This document shows positions 40,801 to 49,736 of a stretch of DNA of 64,000 bases, in pieces; the first letter of the stretch is position 1; each line of letters opens with the position of its first letter. The DNA comes from Symbiodinium natans. Lineage: Eukaryota; Sar; Dinophyceae; Suessiales; Symbiodiniaceae. The notes beneath the pieces are model-generated. The model was given only the letters and a program-made list of their open reading frames with translations, did no database searches and was not told where the DNA came from. A program made the position numbers and the translations under genes. The stretch lies in contig CAJNDS010000326.1 of the NCBI GenBank assembly GCA_905221605.1, positions 45,001 through 109,000 of the forward strand. Direction: 5' to 3'.

Positions 40801-42858
40801 GTGACATTCTGTCAGCACCAGCAAGCTATGGGTATATACCCTGGTGAAGATGTGCAGCAGGTGTGGAGGATCTGTGGAATCCGACCAAGGGTTGGAGTTC
40901 AGGCATGCCAGTGTGCCGAGGCAACTGGATGCAGTGTGGAGCAAGTTGGATCGTTGAAAAGTGTGAAAAAGTGTGGCGAAGTTTTTGAAAATTTCCACCT
41001 TAGAAGTCCCGAAACCCTTCGTGAAGACTCTTCCCCTGAGGTTCAAGAAATGGATTTATGGTCCAACCGCAAAAGCTTTGGTTCAAGCACCACGGAAGCT
41101 AGCCCTAGCCTGGAGCCTGTACCTTTGGTGAAGGACAGGAAAATGGCAGCTGAAGACAGCAGGAAGGGTGAGCAGGGTGCTGAGATGAAAAGCCCCTTTT
41201 GGTGTAAGGTTTGCAAATGGTTGTTCAGATCCGAGCATGCTGCCGGGTTGAGCTGGGATGAAAGTGGCAAGCCCAAGTGCGAAAAGTGCAAACAGACTGT
41301 GACAGTCTCTGGCACGGATGCAAGCCATGCATTCCATCTCCGAGAGGCAGAGAAGGAGCGCCGAGCTGCTGGAAAAAGGGGTGATAAAGGTGAAAGCCGA
41401 GGCTCAGGCCAAGCTGCACCGAAACCCAAGGCCATGCCGAAGGTGATTGAACGGATGGTCGACGTGTTTCCGGAGCTGGCGGATCCAGAGCCGCCGAAGT
41501 GGTTCGGTGATGTGTCATGGAGTATCTGCCGGCGCGGAACTCCAGTGGATGAGCTAGAGCTCAAGGACGTGGTAGGCACGCTATCCGACAAGGATATGTT
41601 GCGCTATCAAAGCTCATACGAGAAGCTGGTGAAGCCCATCCAGGAGGTGTGTGAGCTACAGGAGAAACCCACGAAGATCTTCGGAATCTTGGATGTCCGT
41701 GGACAGATTGGTGGCAAGGCCATCATCTGGGAGATGGCAGTGAATGAAGGAGGACTGTACATGGAAGTACCGCCGGGAACGTGTGGCCTGGCGATGTTGA
41801 GCTTCGTGAGGTACTTGAAGAGAAAAGGGATAGTCCCTGTTTTGCTTCTGGGTGAGCACCAGGACCTCGGAGTCTTGCGGATGGTGGATCTGTTGTGCAT
41901 GCTACCCATTTTGGGAGCAGAGAGGATCATGGAGGATGAAGCTGAGAGCTCGTATTATCCCCCATGGGTGTTGCGCTGGAAGAGAAGTGCAAAGGAAGGA
42001 TCCTTGGTGTTTAAGGAACTGGTGGAGCGAGTGCGAGTGATTTCGATGTTGTCGTGTGATACACTTCGGATTCACGAGCCGGAGCTGAGGGAGAGACCAG
42101 TCCCCAAGTGGTCGTTTGTGGCCTACAGCCACTACAGATCCGTGATGGAGTCTGTTGCAGGATTCTTGGAGGACCTGGAGAAAAAGAAAGAGGAGATCAC
42201 CGACACGCAGAGGGCGGCAAGCTGGAAGAAGGTGGTTGCGAGTGAGACTCGAAGCGGTGTTGTGTGGATCTGCAAGTGTAAGTGGCACTTGCCGACCGAC
42301 TATGTGGTGAGGTTCAACTTGACGTTGCCTGCCGACATGTGGCAGCAAGCCTTTGGGATCATGGGTGAGAATGTTGGGAAACTCGAGAAGGAGGAAAAGG
42401 ACCTGAAGCGGATCCTCAAGGCTGCAGCGGAACAGCAAGACCGAGAGTTCGAGGAAGCTGAGCGAAAGCGCAAGCGCATCGCCGACCTGTCAGCTGCCGA
42501 GGAAGAAGCTGCTAAGAGAGCAAAGCTGGAAGGCGAAGCGGTTCGCTCGCCTGTGTCAGTTGTACCATCTGAGTTGGATGCAGCAGCTATCGCGCAGATT
42601 GCTGAGCGTGTGAAGGCAAGCTTTAGTGTTGCCGATTTGGAGCTGATGTTGGAAGAGAAGAAGAGAAAGGTTGGAGACCAGCCAACTGAGAGGCCTGCGG
42701 AGACGCCAGCTGAGCCTAGCCGATCTTCGCAGGATGTGATGATGGAAACGAGGACGGCTGAGTTGGCGGAGATGAAGGAAGCCGCCAAGGAGCGCCGCGC
42801 CAAGTTGATGGAGTCAACTGGAGCTGGCGAGAAGAAGGGCGAAGAGGATGAAGAATGA
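34861..42858 (+). CDS. Copia Gag-Pol polyprotein with C-terminal zinc ribbon and unknown domain
   Basis: 2665 codons, no internal stop or frameshift. Gln-rich region ~140-190 (MMQQLVVQQQQF). Capsid-like ~240-490. Zinc knuckle CYVCGGKGHYARDC (526-539) in a Lys/Gly-rich context. Protease WWLIDSGASVTVI (D697). Integrase: zinc-binding HRMRGH...CPHC from 869, D909 (QADFCF), D980 (LRTDSET), E1015 (GGVERA). RT ~1508-1750 with TLDVSTAFLHS and YVDD at 1663-1666. RNase H: YADASW (D1845), SSCEAEL (E1887), HTDSSS (D1922), then IADVLTK. After RNase H come ~700 extra residues: a CxxC...CxxC zinc ribbon (C2115, C2118, C2140, C2143), then an unknown globular domain and a charged coiled-coil tail. Gag and Pol fused in a single frame is common in copia; the C-terminal extension is not a standard part. 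Confidence 0.95.
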   Translation: MLNTSPRHTSGAHVRSPRGGRERGSSVPIMDAETRRRVDPFPGLGNPNPLWVQGLAQGSQPVYGPVPRGRTPARSPHGVATGAPQQTMGGPSFPPGLPQQAVGSPSLPPGLSTGPPQPVVTPSQTSPDVQGLTRQVRELESMMQQLVVQQQQFMQTMTSSMVQQQQQHQQWMIQQHQQQQPQQQQQVNPPLPQDGVPENMPSSSSGCQGASPVGTPAKGTQLFRMASPSPPLRPPPLEQERERDVFARSDKWLPSLPTIDFSSWKDRISEALGFLTWMEKLTSWVGLGSEVFPNELMHAVKTQEESRLKQDRLTVEQQKRSTRLMHILRQTFANHEKSSLILQTYVESESTYQQSGFVALRLLAKEFCLKSRAECLFFRSQLVNQTVKAPSIPEIIRKIEHELNKYTKLLNSLDPDVHAGGLQIQEADSVMVLLRSLPDRCRSHCLLHGDSESFEDLKRVALKFEVQQRVWSEAPGTKLQPFRDPNEGKGNEGKPKGKGKEQKGKRESSKGAGKRASSQNKKDVECYVCGGKGHYARDCWYKEGDSGKKPNSPNAKAKAKAKGDPKKKPEKGKPKGKGKGKGKTVAEVSQEGESSDYQLTGGEWNEPESEARVESVLQPLEGLLDEVRKEWIPRSTDEIDWSWEVETRVRIAELEHRISTDLSQMLPSKSVRSLMKPPMNQVKSMEKDDASKWWLIDSGASVTVIAKRYLDEFQILDRKALGPNERYSAANDTPVNVFERVRIRALLPMYEGKQYLGLTSVCVTGVVADVAHNILSTEQMVNTGWEVKFTRREISLRHEKKGVMGYGVSWAGCPWIYLQGDAGKRKKVTFGRTEVRPMDVDDGQRPMEVDQMQSVQSMTKKKQEEMELHRMRGHIPFSSECPHCRMTRGTTQHRRTKDAQDRPVALQADFCFINLVTGTFAKDQPTAPNMKVLVMTEMSTRMIGCLLVGTNADNTSSWIRYWMNAFGLDIAGSAVLLRTDSETAVSALIKRANLGIRIVTQRAPPQGHEAVGGVERAVRTLKELFSTVRLDLRAQGFDLKRSPRAFEFGLIYCAAMHNHHAAAFDGKKSPQELVLQRSLHECGSSLIGATVLAELPDSMKTTALSRFVEAAYVYPEVGGLTHVVSAMVDGCPKHFRAKSIKHIVPLKIGLEHCQHLLKEHDPSDTLAPPILKEKEDGVPDRIEGEADKAFEGRVSEGPTTDMSKVGPPAAWVKEHGGTANCPACGPKRGKANHNAECRKRYDDWLKAQRQRLESKEPTEETPKMDQRSSKDAGVMESGSEPSLLKRPKITYESRPDPKLEERQSVPTPATEVVDVDMEDFEDPSLPYQGIPDEAMEPGYFEGETPAEDEAIPMEEEKPQMDVDSVPNESSRVPRRLESLTSDVNSVPDESNRVPRLINRIYLDPRLDVPQGPIKMVSSDESPKLVHVTNSILLNKNSTFPESMKVCGSQVWLARPTSVLSEIDGCPLDVDKTVEGRRTELQSMTAHKAGRVVGADEAQKFARQHGIKIIPTRWVIGPKVVNGKEAVRARCVVQDIAKGSTASSLGLSATTPSLEALRTLLAIASVDAMDIATLDVSTAFLHSPLPKGSKAIIQLPKDVSACKDYYVPVFMILDQAMNGLRVAAKAWNLKLATVVKKVGLKQCPTEPSVFEGTVRGKRFLMLCYVDDLILCGTRDAIRLVTDTLNGELKIKETGRITSTGGKITFLGREIERQGSHLRMRVPPAYLDALFETEFCKDLKVVTAPPDIVKTVEKGRASGSDPELSDTAAARYRAVLGRIAWWGQSRPDLSRWMSILSQGQSKPTACFEQALRQVIRFLKGQYHAWQYFGPDGNVPDSGPAQLEVYADASWAPQASLGRRSVSGIAIFYRGCLIKGISRVQGCVSLSSCEAELRAILTAVQESEGLATLIGQLAESDVTIRLHTDSSSARAVLLNRGLSRRVRHLDIAVCYLQERIQEAQTLKVIWCPTAGMIADVLTKCLSQVTFCQHQQAMGIYPGEDVQQVWRICGIRPRVGVQACQCAEATGCSVEQVGSLKSVKKCGEVFENFHLRSPETLREDSSPEVQEMDLWSNRKSFGSSTTEASPSLEPVPLVKDRKMAAEDSRKGEQGAEMKSPFWCKVCKWLFRSEHAAGLSWDESGKPKCEKCKQTVTVSGTDASHAFHLREAEKERRAAGKRGDKGESRGSGQAAPKPKAMPKVIERMVDVFPELADPEPPKWFGDVSWSICRRGTPVDELELKDVVGTLSDKDMLRYQSSYEKLVKPIQEVCELQEKPTKIFGILDVRGQIGGKAIIWEMAVNEGGLYMEVPPGTCGLAMLSFVRYLKRKGIVPVLLLGEHQDLGVLRMVDLLCMLPILGAERIMEDEAESSYYPPWVLRWKRSAKEGSLVFKELVERVRVISMLSCDTLRIHEPELRERPVPKWSFVAYSHYRSVMESVAGFLEDLEKKKEEITDTQRAASWKKVVASETRSGVVWICKCKWHLPTDYVVRFNLTLPADMWQQAFGIMGENVGKLEKEEKDLKRILKAAAEQQDREFEEAERKRKRIADLSAAEEEAAKRAKLEGEAVRSPVSVVPSELDAAAIAQIAERVKASFSVADLELMLEEKKRKVGDQPTERPAETPAEPSRSSQDVMMETRTAELAEMKEAAKERRAKLMESTGAGEKKGEEDEE

Positions 42859-43597
42859 ACTGAGATGCTAAGTGATCTCAGTGGTTGGGTGGGTGAGTGA
42901 AACCCGCAGCCATTTTTTTTGGAAGCCATGGCCGCGTTGCCGCCATGGAGCGCCCGCGATTTTTCTGGTTAGTGTGAGCCCTTGTTTCAGTGCATGAGAA
43001 GTTTGCAAAGAGGAGGCAAAATGATGATGAAACTCAACGAGGGACTCTATAGCCCCTTCTGCAAGGCGTCTGATTGCCACCTCTGAAGACGTTTTTGGCT
43101 GATGGTACGCTGGAAGAAGCGAAACTATGAAGCCAATCTTTTCCTGAAGGATCAGCTAGCCGATGCTAGTTGGTGAGTTTGGTGACCTGGAAGATGCGAG
43201 ACTGAGGAGGAGTACCACGACAAGGTCGAGTGCTGAGTGGGAAACATCTGAAGCTTGCATTAATTCGTTTTCACGTGTTTGTCACCACGAACTCTTGGAT
43301 TCGTTCCAAGACAACCCTGCCCCAGTGCAGGTGGATGCAAGTTTAATTCGTTTTTCACGTGTTTGGACAACGAACTCTTGGGTTACCAGTGATGTGGACC
43401 CAGGACAACCTGCCTGATGGTGGGATCTTGCATGAGTTTTAAGTTTGATGTCAGAGATCGACTGGTGTGTTGTTTGTTTCGTTTGGTGGCGAGTACGCAC
43501 CAAGGGAATGTGGCCAGGGCATCCCCTTAGTGTTGAAGTGCCGAGCTGGGCTTGGACTTCAGATCTTTGACATGAACCCTCAGCAAAATGCGGGGGG
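42859..43597 (+). other. 3' untranslated region and polypurine tract of the copia element
   Basis: Contains an imperfect direct repeat (TTAATTCGTTTTCACGTGTTTG at about 43259 and 43342, each followed by ACGAACTCTTGG). Ends AAAATGCGGGGGG (about 43585-43597), the plus-strand primer tract. The same DNA is present inverted at 31053-31789. Confidence 0.75.
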
Positions 43598-43971
43598 TGG
43601 AAGATTGTGGCTGATCAGTGATGTTTTTGTCATGTTTTGGATCAGCTTGTATAGGTTTGTTTTGCTTCGGAGTGATTGGGAATCCGTGTGATCCCATCCT
43701 CGATGGTTTATGCCTCGTTGATTTCCAAGGAAATCATACGAGTGTGTTTTTGCCCAATACGCTATTTAAAGTGAGTGTGCAGTGTGTAGGAACTTCGTTC
43801 TGAAGCTGAGTTTAAGCTCACAAGAGAGAATTCGTTTAGTTTGTGCACTTCGTGACTTTTGGCTCAAGTGGCTCTGACTGTGAAAAAGAGAGAGTTGTCC
43901 GCACTTGTGTGAGAGGTCAGGGTTCGTGCTTTCAAGGGAAAAGGTACCAGAGGGACCTTCGGTTTTTCACG
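43598..43971 (+). repeat. 3' LTR of the complete copia element
   Basis: Matches 34078-34445 apart from small differences (for example CCCATCCTCGATGG versus CCCACTCGATGG and CTTGTGTGAGAGG versus CGTGTGAGG). Preceded by the polypurine tract. Spliced-leader-like 12-mer at 43857-43868. Confidence 0.93.
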
Positions 43972-43978
43972 AATTTTG

Positions 43979-45480
43979 CAGTTAGGGCAGAGCGTTTTTA
44001 AGAGTTTTGTGGTATGCTGGCTGAATTCTGAAAAAGTAATATCCGCTGGTGTTGTTCTTTTTTCTCACCCTAAACCTGAAAGAACGAACCCTTTCCAGAT
44101 CACAAGAGCGTGCTCTGTACAGTAACCGAGCACTGTCTTTTGGTGTTGCTTTTTTGTCATCCTAAACCTGAAAAGGCAGAGCCCTCGAGATCAAAAAACC
44201 GTGCTGTATCAAACATCGCAGTTGGGTGAAAGTGGTTTTGACAGTTTTCTGGTATGCTGGCCGAGTTTTGGACAATGGTGTTGCTTCTTGTCATCCTAAA
44301 CCTGCGGTTTGACAGTGTTGTGGTATGCTGGCAGAAGTTCGAAACAGCAACGTCTGCTGGTGTTGCTTTTTTGTCATCCTAAACCTGAAAGAGCAGAGCT
44401 CTCGAGATCAAAAAGCCGTGCTGTATCAAACATCGCAGTTGGGTGAGAGCGGTTTTGACAGTTTTCTGGTATGCTGGCCGAGTTTTGAACAATGGTGTTG
44501 CTTCTTGTCATCCTAAACCTGAAAGCACAGAGCCCTCAAGATCAAAAAAACATGTTGTATCAACAGTTGCAATTGGGGCAAAGCGGTTTGACAGTGTTGT
44601 GGTATGCTGGCAGAAGTTCGAAACAGCAACGTCTGCTGGTGTTGCTTTTTTGTCATCCTAAACCTGAAAGAGCAGAGCTCTCGAGATCAAAAAGCCGTGC
44701 TGTATCAAACATCGCAGTTGGGTGAGAGCGGTTTTGACAGTTTTCTGGTATGCTGGCCGAGTTTTGAACAATGGTGTTGCTTCTTGTCATCCTAAACCTG
44801 AAAGGACAGAGCCCTCAAGATCAAAAAACATGTTGTATCAACAGTTGCAATTGGGGCAGAGCGGTTTGACAGTGTTGTGGTATGCTGGCAGAAGTTCGAA
44901 GCAGCAACGTCTGCTGGTGTTGCTTTTTGTCATCCTAAACCTGAAGGAACAGAGCCCTCGAGATCAAAAAACACGTGTTGTATCAACTCTTGCAGTTGGG
45001 GCAGAGCAGTTTTGACAGTATTGTGGTATGCTGGCTGAATTTTGAAAGCGCAATACCTGCTCGTGTTGCTTCTTGTCGTCCTAGACCTGAAGGAACAAAG
45101 CCTTTAAGGATCCCAAAGGGCATGATGTATTGACAGTATTGTGGTATGCTGGGAGAACTTTGAAACAGCAACGTCTGGTGGTGTTGCTTCATCCAAAACC
45201 TAAAGAGCAAAGCCTCCCGAGATCAAAAAAATCGTGCTTTATCATTTTTGCAATTGGGGCAGAGGGGTTTTGACAGTATTGTGGTATGCTGGCAATTGTG
45301 AAAGAGCAGTGTCTGCTGGTGTTGCTTCTTGTCATCCTAAACCTGAAAAAGCAAAGCCCTCCAGATCAAAAGCACGTGTTGTATCAACTCTTGCAGTTGG
45401 GGCAGAGCAGTTTTGACAGTATTGTGGTATGCTGGCTGAATTTTGAAAGCGCAATACCTGCTCGTGCTTTTGCATGGTTT
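43979..45480 (+). repeat. Satellite array, right part (~140-bp unit; 279-bp higher-order repeat)
   Basis: About ten units. 44325-44516 recurs essentially exactly at 44604-44795, an offset of 279 bp (two units). Unit landmarks: TTTTGACAGT, TGTGGTATGCTGGC, GTCTGCTGGTGTTGCTT, TTGTCATCCTAAACCTGAA, GATCAAAAA, GTGCTGTATCA. Confidence 0.88.
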
Positions 45481-45489
45481 CGCAAGACA

Positions 45490-45735
45490 AAAGGTTTTAT
45501 TCCAGCCGAGGGCTTGTTCCAGCCAGGGCGTTTTCCAGCCCCTGGCTGGTTCCAGCCCAGGGCGTTTTCTAGCCTGGGGCTTCTTCCAGCTCGAGGCATT
45601 GTCCAGCAAAGGGTGTGTTCCAGGCAGAAGCTTGTGAAAAATATTCTCGGCATGTTCCGGGTCTGGGTATTTTCCAGCAGCAGCCTGGTTCCAGCCCCGG
45701 GCTGTTTCCAACGAGGGGTCGTTTCCACCTCTGAG
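45490..45735 (+). repeat. Degenerate TTCCAGCC repeat
   Basis: About a dozen copies of TTCCAGC(C/T) spaced ~18-25 bp, separated by (A/G)GGGCTT- or CAGGGCGTTT-like DNA. Non-coding by appearance. Confidence 0.6.
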
Positions 45736-45739
45736 CTCA

Positions 45740-46603
45740 TCACCCCGCAAAACAGTTTGGCAAATCGCGCCCCTGCGCCTCCGCCCCTTGAAGCAAGAAC
45801 TTCAAGGGTCCCAATTTCCCGTGGTGCAGTTGGCAGTATTCAAGATTCCTGAGCTGGTTGGGCAGAACGTTCAAAGTTCCGTTTATATTGGAGACTCGTG
45901 GAGAAGTGGAGAAAGATGCCACGAAGTAGTATGGTAGCCAGCAGACTAGTGACAAGTGAGACTATGCGTACTACTTACCACTACCGCAACTACTTGTGCG
46001 ACTCTTGACGGCCGACTTGCAGGTTTCCGCAGGCGTGGATTTGTTTGTGCTGACCGCCGCGGCTTCTCTTGCTCGATTTGGCGTTGGCGGACCAGTTGCG
46101 TCATTTTGTTTCAACGCATAGGCACTCGAACACCTCACAGCACATGTGGGTTTCAGATAGCGATCACAACATGTGGAGCTATCGGTATGGGATCCCAACG
46201 CGCGCGGCCTGAATATTGAATCAAGTCTTCAGTCGTTTTGACTCGGAAGCCAAAAGCTTTTGGCTTCCAATGGGTTTTGACCACATCAAGCCTCACGAGC
46301 CCTTAAAAGACTTCGTGAGCTTTCTGCGTAATAACACCATGCCACTGTAAGGTGGAGTGCTTAGGTTTGAGGGTTTGGGTTTCGACACATGTGGTACAGC
46401 CCCAAGTATACCAACGCTAGCACAAATCGACATAGCCAGCGCTTTGCCATGGTCCCGCCTGACCCCTGTTAACGCCTCCAGACAGGACACGTGCAGAGTA
46501 GCGTGTCATGTGTAGGGGTTCGGTGTGGCTTCCATGGTTTAGGGCTTTTGCATGACCGGTTGTAGCTGAAGGGCAAGGGCTTCGGGTGTTGGGTGTCCCC
46601 CAG
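45740..46603. other. No gene recognised; one perfect palindrome
   Basis: Short frames only. 46245-46268 is a perfect 24-bp palindrome (GGAAGCCAAAAG and its complement). Confidence 0.4.
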
Positions 46604-46758
46604 ATCTTCGATTTGCACTATGAAGATTGGTGGGTATTGCTGGAGTTGGCCCACAAGGTTCGGTCGGTCAAGCGGATGTATCGGCAACTCCATACCTTGC
46701 TGAGGGGTGATCCGATAGCCCGATCAAATCCGTTGTCCACAAATCCGAAGGAGGCGAT
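46604..46758 (+). CDS. Exon-like segment of an intron-rich unknown gene
   Basis: Follows GTCCCCCAG and precedes GTGAGG. Phase-0 start, codons IFDLHYEDWWVLLELAHKV then SVKRMYRQLHTLLRGDP, with two bases left over. Aromatic/helical, no known motif. The best-bounded exon at the left end of the 46-63 kb series. Confidence 0.45.
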
Positions 46759-47264
46759 GTGAGGGCTGGAAGTCCACGAATGAAAGTTCAACTTTTCTAC
46801 CCTCAGCTTTGAACCATTTCTTCAGATGCGGCTTGGTTGTTTTTCTCAAAGGATTCCAGGCATAGGGCTTAAATCTCTCCCCGGGGCTTTTTTGGTAAGG
46901 TTTCACGTAAGAAACCCGCAAGAACTCCGTATCAAATACCTATCAGAAATGTACACTCGCACTGCCACAAGCAGACGAAGACCCTTGGCCCCGAAGCTCC
47001 CAAGCCTCAAATCATAGCAATCGCATCTTGCAGGCTCTAACATCCTATTCCCTCCAGTAGATCCTTTGTTCAAAACGCGCTCGCTTGGCATCGCTTCCCT
47101 GTGTACCCATGTGTAAAGTTGGATTTGCACATCAAAGGCGTCCGAGCATTTGTGCACCTTGCAGGCTTCCGCCGCTGAGCTTGAGCCCTGAACTTCAAAC
47201 GCCCAAGCTCCCCAACCCTACTTCCGCGCACCATCTATGAAATAGCGACCCTGATAGTTCAAAG

Positions 47265-47359
47265 CCCAGCTCTGTGGAACGAGCACTTCAACCGCCGGCA
47301 GGATGTGCCCATCGAGAGGATGGCTCCTTGCTTGTCGCTTGGCCATGGAACATCTGAGG
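47265..47359 (+). CDS. Exon-like segment
   Basis: Preceded by TTCAAAG and followed by GTTTGATG. Reads ALWNEHFNRRQDVPIERMAP then CLSLGHGTSE. No homology recognised; supported only by splice-like borders and codon-like composition. Confidence 0.3.
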
Positions 47360-49241
47360 GTTTGATGAAAGCTGTTGGTTTTTGAGAACCAACGAGAGTA
47401 CGGTCACATCCTGAAGCCCCTACTTCACCCAAACCCTGAAACCTCCAAAGTACCATCGGTTTTCTCCACCCAGGTTTGGTGGCCAGAGCGAGCGCCGCCT
47501 GTTCTGAGCCCGTGGATGCGGGACAGGCCCTGCCCTATTTTTGGGCAGAGGGAGGTTCAATTGCGAGTTTGGGTCTTGTGTTGTAGGATTGTGGGAGGTT
47601 TAAGCTCCCGTTTCTTTTCTGAATGCAAAAGCTTTGCCATCTGCAGTTTTCACAATTAAACTTTAAGCGAACGCTCTTCGTTCTATATCCATGGATTCGT
47701 GTGTGACTTACAAATGACGGAATGGAACAGCGGTTTTGATCGCCTGCTTTTGCCTGGAGTGCAGACTAGAAAGTGAAAGTCAAGGTGACGGGTCCGTGAA
47801 CTCGAGAATCGTGTGCCGGCTGAGCCGCGGCATGCGGTGATTCGGGAAGTTGAAGTTGGTCTCCGGACGGAAACGAGGGCTGTGAGCGTGACAAAAAGCA
47901 TAGTTTCTTTTCTTCCTTTCATGTTCACAAAGGTCACAATGCGGCCAAATACTGAACTGGCTCTGTATGGCAAACAAATCGAACAGACGGCACAAACAAG
48001 AAAATGGAATCCACAAGCTCAAGAGGATGCATAAAAAATTGGCACTCCGAACTTTTTCGTTGAATGCTTCCAGCTCCTTTGAACCTCGAAAGGCCTGTTT
48101 GTCTTTTGCTCTCCACTTGCATTGCCTGGGTGCTCGCGGTTCGGTTCATACAAATGCGTTTGTGTTCTGGGATGTGCAAATCCCAAGACTGGTTGCTTGG
48201 ACTTCCATGTCATTGATCCATTTAGTATTTACTGACAAATTCCTCTTGCTTAGAGCTCTGGATCGTTGTTTGCACTCTCAAACTTCCACCCGAAATCGGA
48301 CACATCTTGAGATTCCGTCAGGTCCGAATTGTGGCGACGAGCCTCTGTCCACAGATATTTGCACCGGCCCCGAAGACGGGAGAGGACTGGCGCTTCGGGT
48401 TCTTGGGCTTGGCGGGTTAGCGCACAAGAAGCATAGAGCTTGAGGTTTTCTGGGTTTTTATCGGTTCAGGCCTTAGGGTTAACGTTTTTTGGGCCAAGGG
48501 CTCAGGAGTTGAGGATTTCAAGGTGGTGTGGCGGTCGTGGGGGGTTGCTCGGGTGAAAGGCAAGTCATTGTTCAGCCTGCGCTTCACGAATCCTGCGTGG
48601 AAGTGAGCGTCGCAGCAATTAGGATTCAGGGTTTGTAGGTTTGTCGGTTCAGGGGCCTGGGCTGAGCGACCGAAAGAGAAAGAAAGAGAGAGAGAGAGAG
48701 AGTGCGTGAATCTAACACTTGTGCCACCATCGGCAAAGAGGCTACCTTTGAGAAATCGCATTGGCGTCATTGTCAGTTCTGGGCCGCTGGCCCTGTCATC
48801 TGTTGACCCTGAGCACCTAATATCCGGCCCAACTCCTAACATCAGAAACCCTCAAGGCTCAGGTTTTTGGGGTCTTCAATGCGTTCCAGCTCAGGTCCTC
48901 TGAGGTTGTAGGGTTGGGAGTTCAGAGGTCCTGTAGTAGGTTCGACACGGGTCCACTCTCAAGTCCCCAACACCCTTGAGCTCTAACCGCGAAGCGACGG
49001 CCTCAACGACCTCGTGAGGAAGATTGCTTGCGCGGGCAGCAGGGCCCATCACACTTCGGCGGGCGTGGCCTGTTTGCACTGTCACGTGGAGTCTCAAACC
49101 CGAAGGGCCCCAAGCTGGTCGACATCCTAAGACCCGAAATGCCCAAGACCCAAAAGCCTTTTCCAAGCCTTTTCAAGGCCTTCTCAAAGCCTTTTCAAAG
49201 CCATCCAAAGCCCAGAAGACTCCGAAGACCCAGGTTTTCAG
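47360..49241. other. Mostly intron-like; possible further exon near 49030-49120
   Basis: A (GA)n tract lies at 48676-48702. The frame at about 49030-49120 (GQQGPSHFGGRGLFALSRG, then PKGPKLVDIL) has codon-like composition but no clean borders. The rest shows only degenerate telomere-like words. Confidence 0.3.
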
Positions 49242-49324
49242 CAAATTCAAGTTCGCGCGGTGTCCTACGTACCGCGCCCCATCGGAGTGGCCTCGGGCGC
49301 CAAGGACCTGGGTGTGCCTGCTGG
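49242..49324 (+). CDS. Exon-like segment ending at a telomere-type array
   Basis: After GGTTTTCAG. Codons QIQVRAVSYVPRPIGVASG then AKDLGVPAG. It ends where GTTTTAGGGTTTTAGGG begins, so the donor GT would be the first bases of the array. Unknown protein. Confidence 0.4.
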
Positions 49325-49397
49325 GTTTTAGGGTTTTAGGGTTTAGGGTTTGGGGTTGTTTGGGGTTTATAGGGTTTAGGGTTTGCAAGGGTTAGGG
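49325..49397 (+). repeat. TTTAGGG-type array (degenerate)
   Basis: About eight heptamer-like units, some expanded (TTTTAGGG) or altered. Directly abuts an exon-like segment. Confidence 0.85.
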
Positions 49398-49526
49398 AGG
49401 GTCAGGATGCAGGGTTTCTGTGCTTAGACCCCGACTTGCCACGCAAGCAAGGCAGCAAGTAGCCGCCCTTCGCTCAAACCCTAAAGCAACCAGTAGAACG
49501 ACACAGCACCTTAAAGAACACCCCAG

Positions 49527-49666
49527 CAGTCCGAACAAACCCGGAGCAGGACGTCTACACCGCGGCCTTCAAGCGAATCCACCAGCGGGATCTCTACCTC
49601 ATCGCCAAGGTCCTGAAAGCGAATGCCGTGAAGCTCGAACCCTGGGATTCCAAGGCGCCCAAAAGG
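49527..49666 (+). CDS. Exon-like segment ending at a telomere-type array
   Basis: After CCCCAG. Reads RTNPEQDVYTAAFKRIH then QRDLYLIAKVLKANAVKLE and PWDSKAPKR. Ends exactly before GTTTAGGG. Strong codon bias for C/G in third position. No family recognised. Confidence 0.45.
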
Positions 49667-49736
49667 GTTTAGGGTTTAGGGTTTAGGGTTTAGGGTTTAG
49701 GGTGTAGGGCTTAGGGTTTAGGGCTTAGGGTTTAGG
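49667..49736 (+). repeat. TTTAGGG array
   Basis: About nine units with CTTAGGG and GTGTAGGG variants. The first GT is a plausible splice donor. Confidence 0.92.

Larger units (their letters stand above)
34078..43971 (+). mobile_element. Complete Ty1/copia retrotransposon
   Basis: 9894 bp: 5' LTR, PBS, ~400-bp leader, one uninterrupted 2665-codon ORF, ~740-bp 3' untranslated region, polypurine tract, 3' LTR. AATTTTG occurs directly before (34071-34077) and after (43972-43978), a 7-bp target-site duplication within a satellite unit. Two LTR indels show it is not brand new, but the ORF is intact, so it may still be competent. Confidence 0.95.

Noticed and set aside
35318-42929. Antisense frames within the full copia ORF
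   Set aside because: Shadows of the strongly supported sense ORF with intact catalytic motifs.
44325-45015. Repeated ~63-residue Cys/Leu-rich frames in the satellite
   Set aside because: Identical frames recur only because the DNA satellite repeats; no start context or motif.
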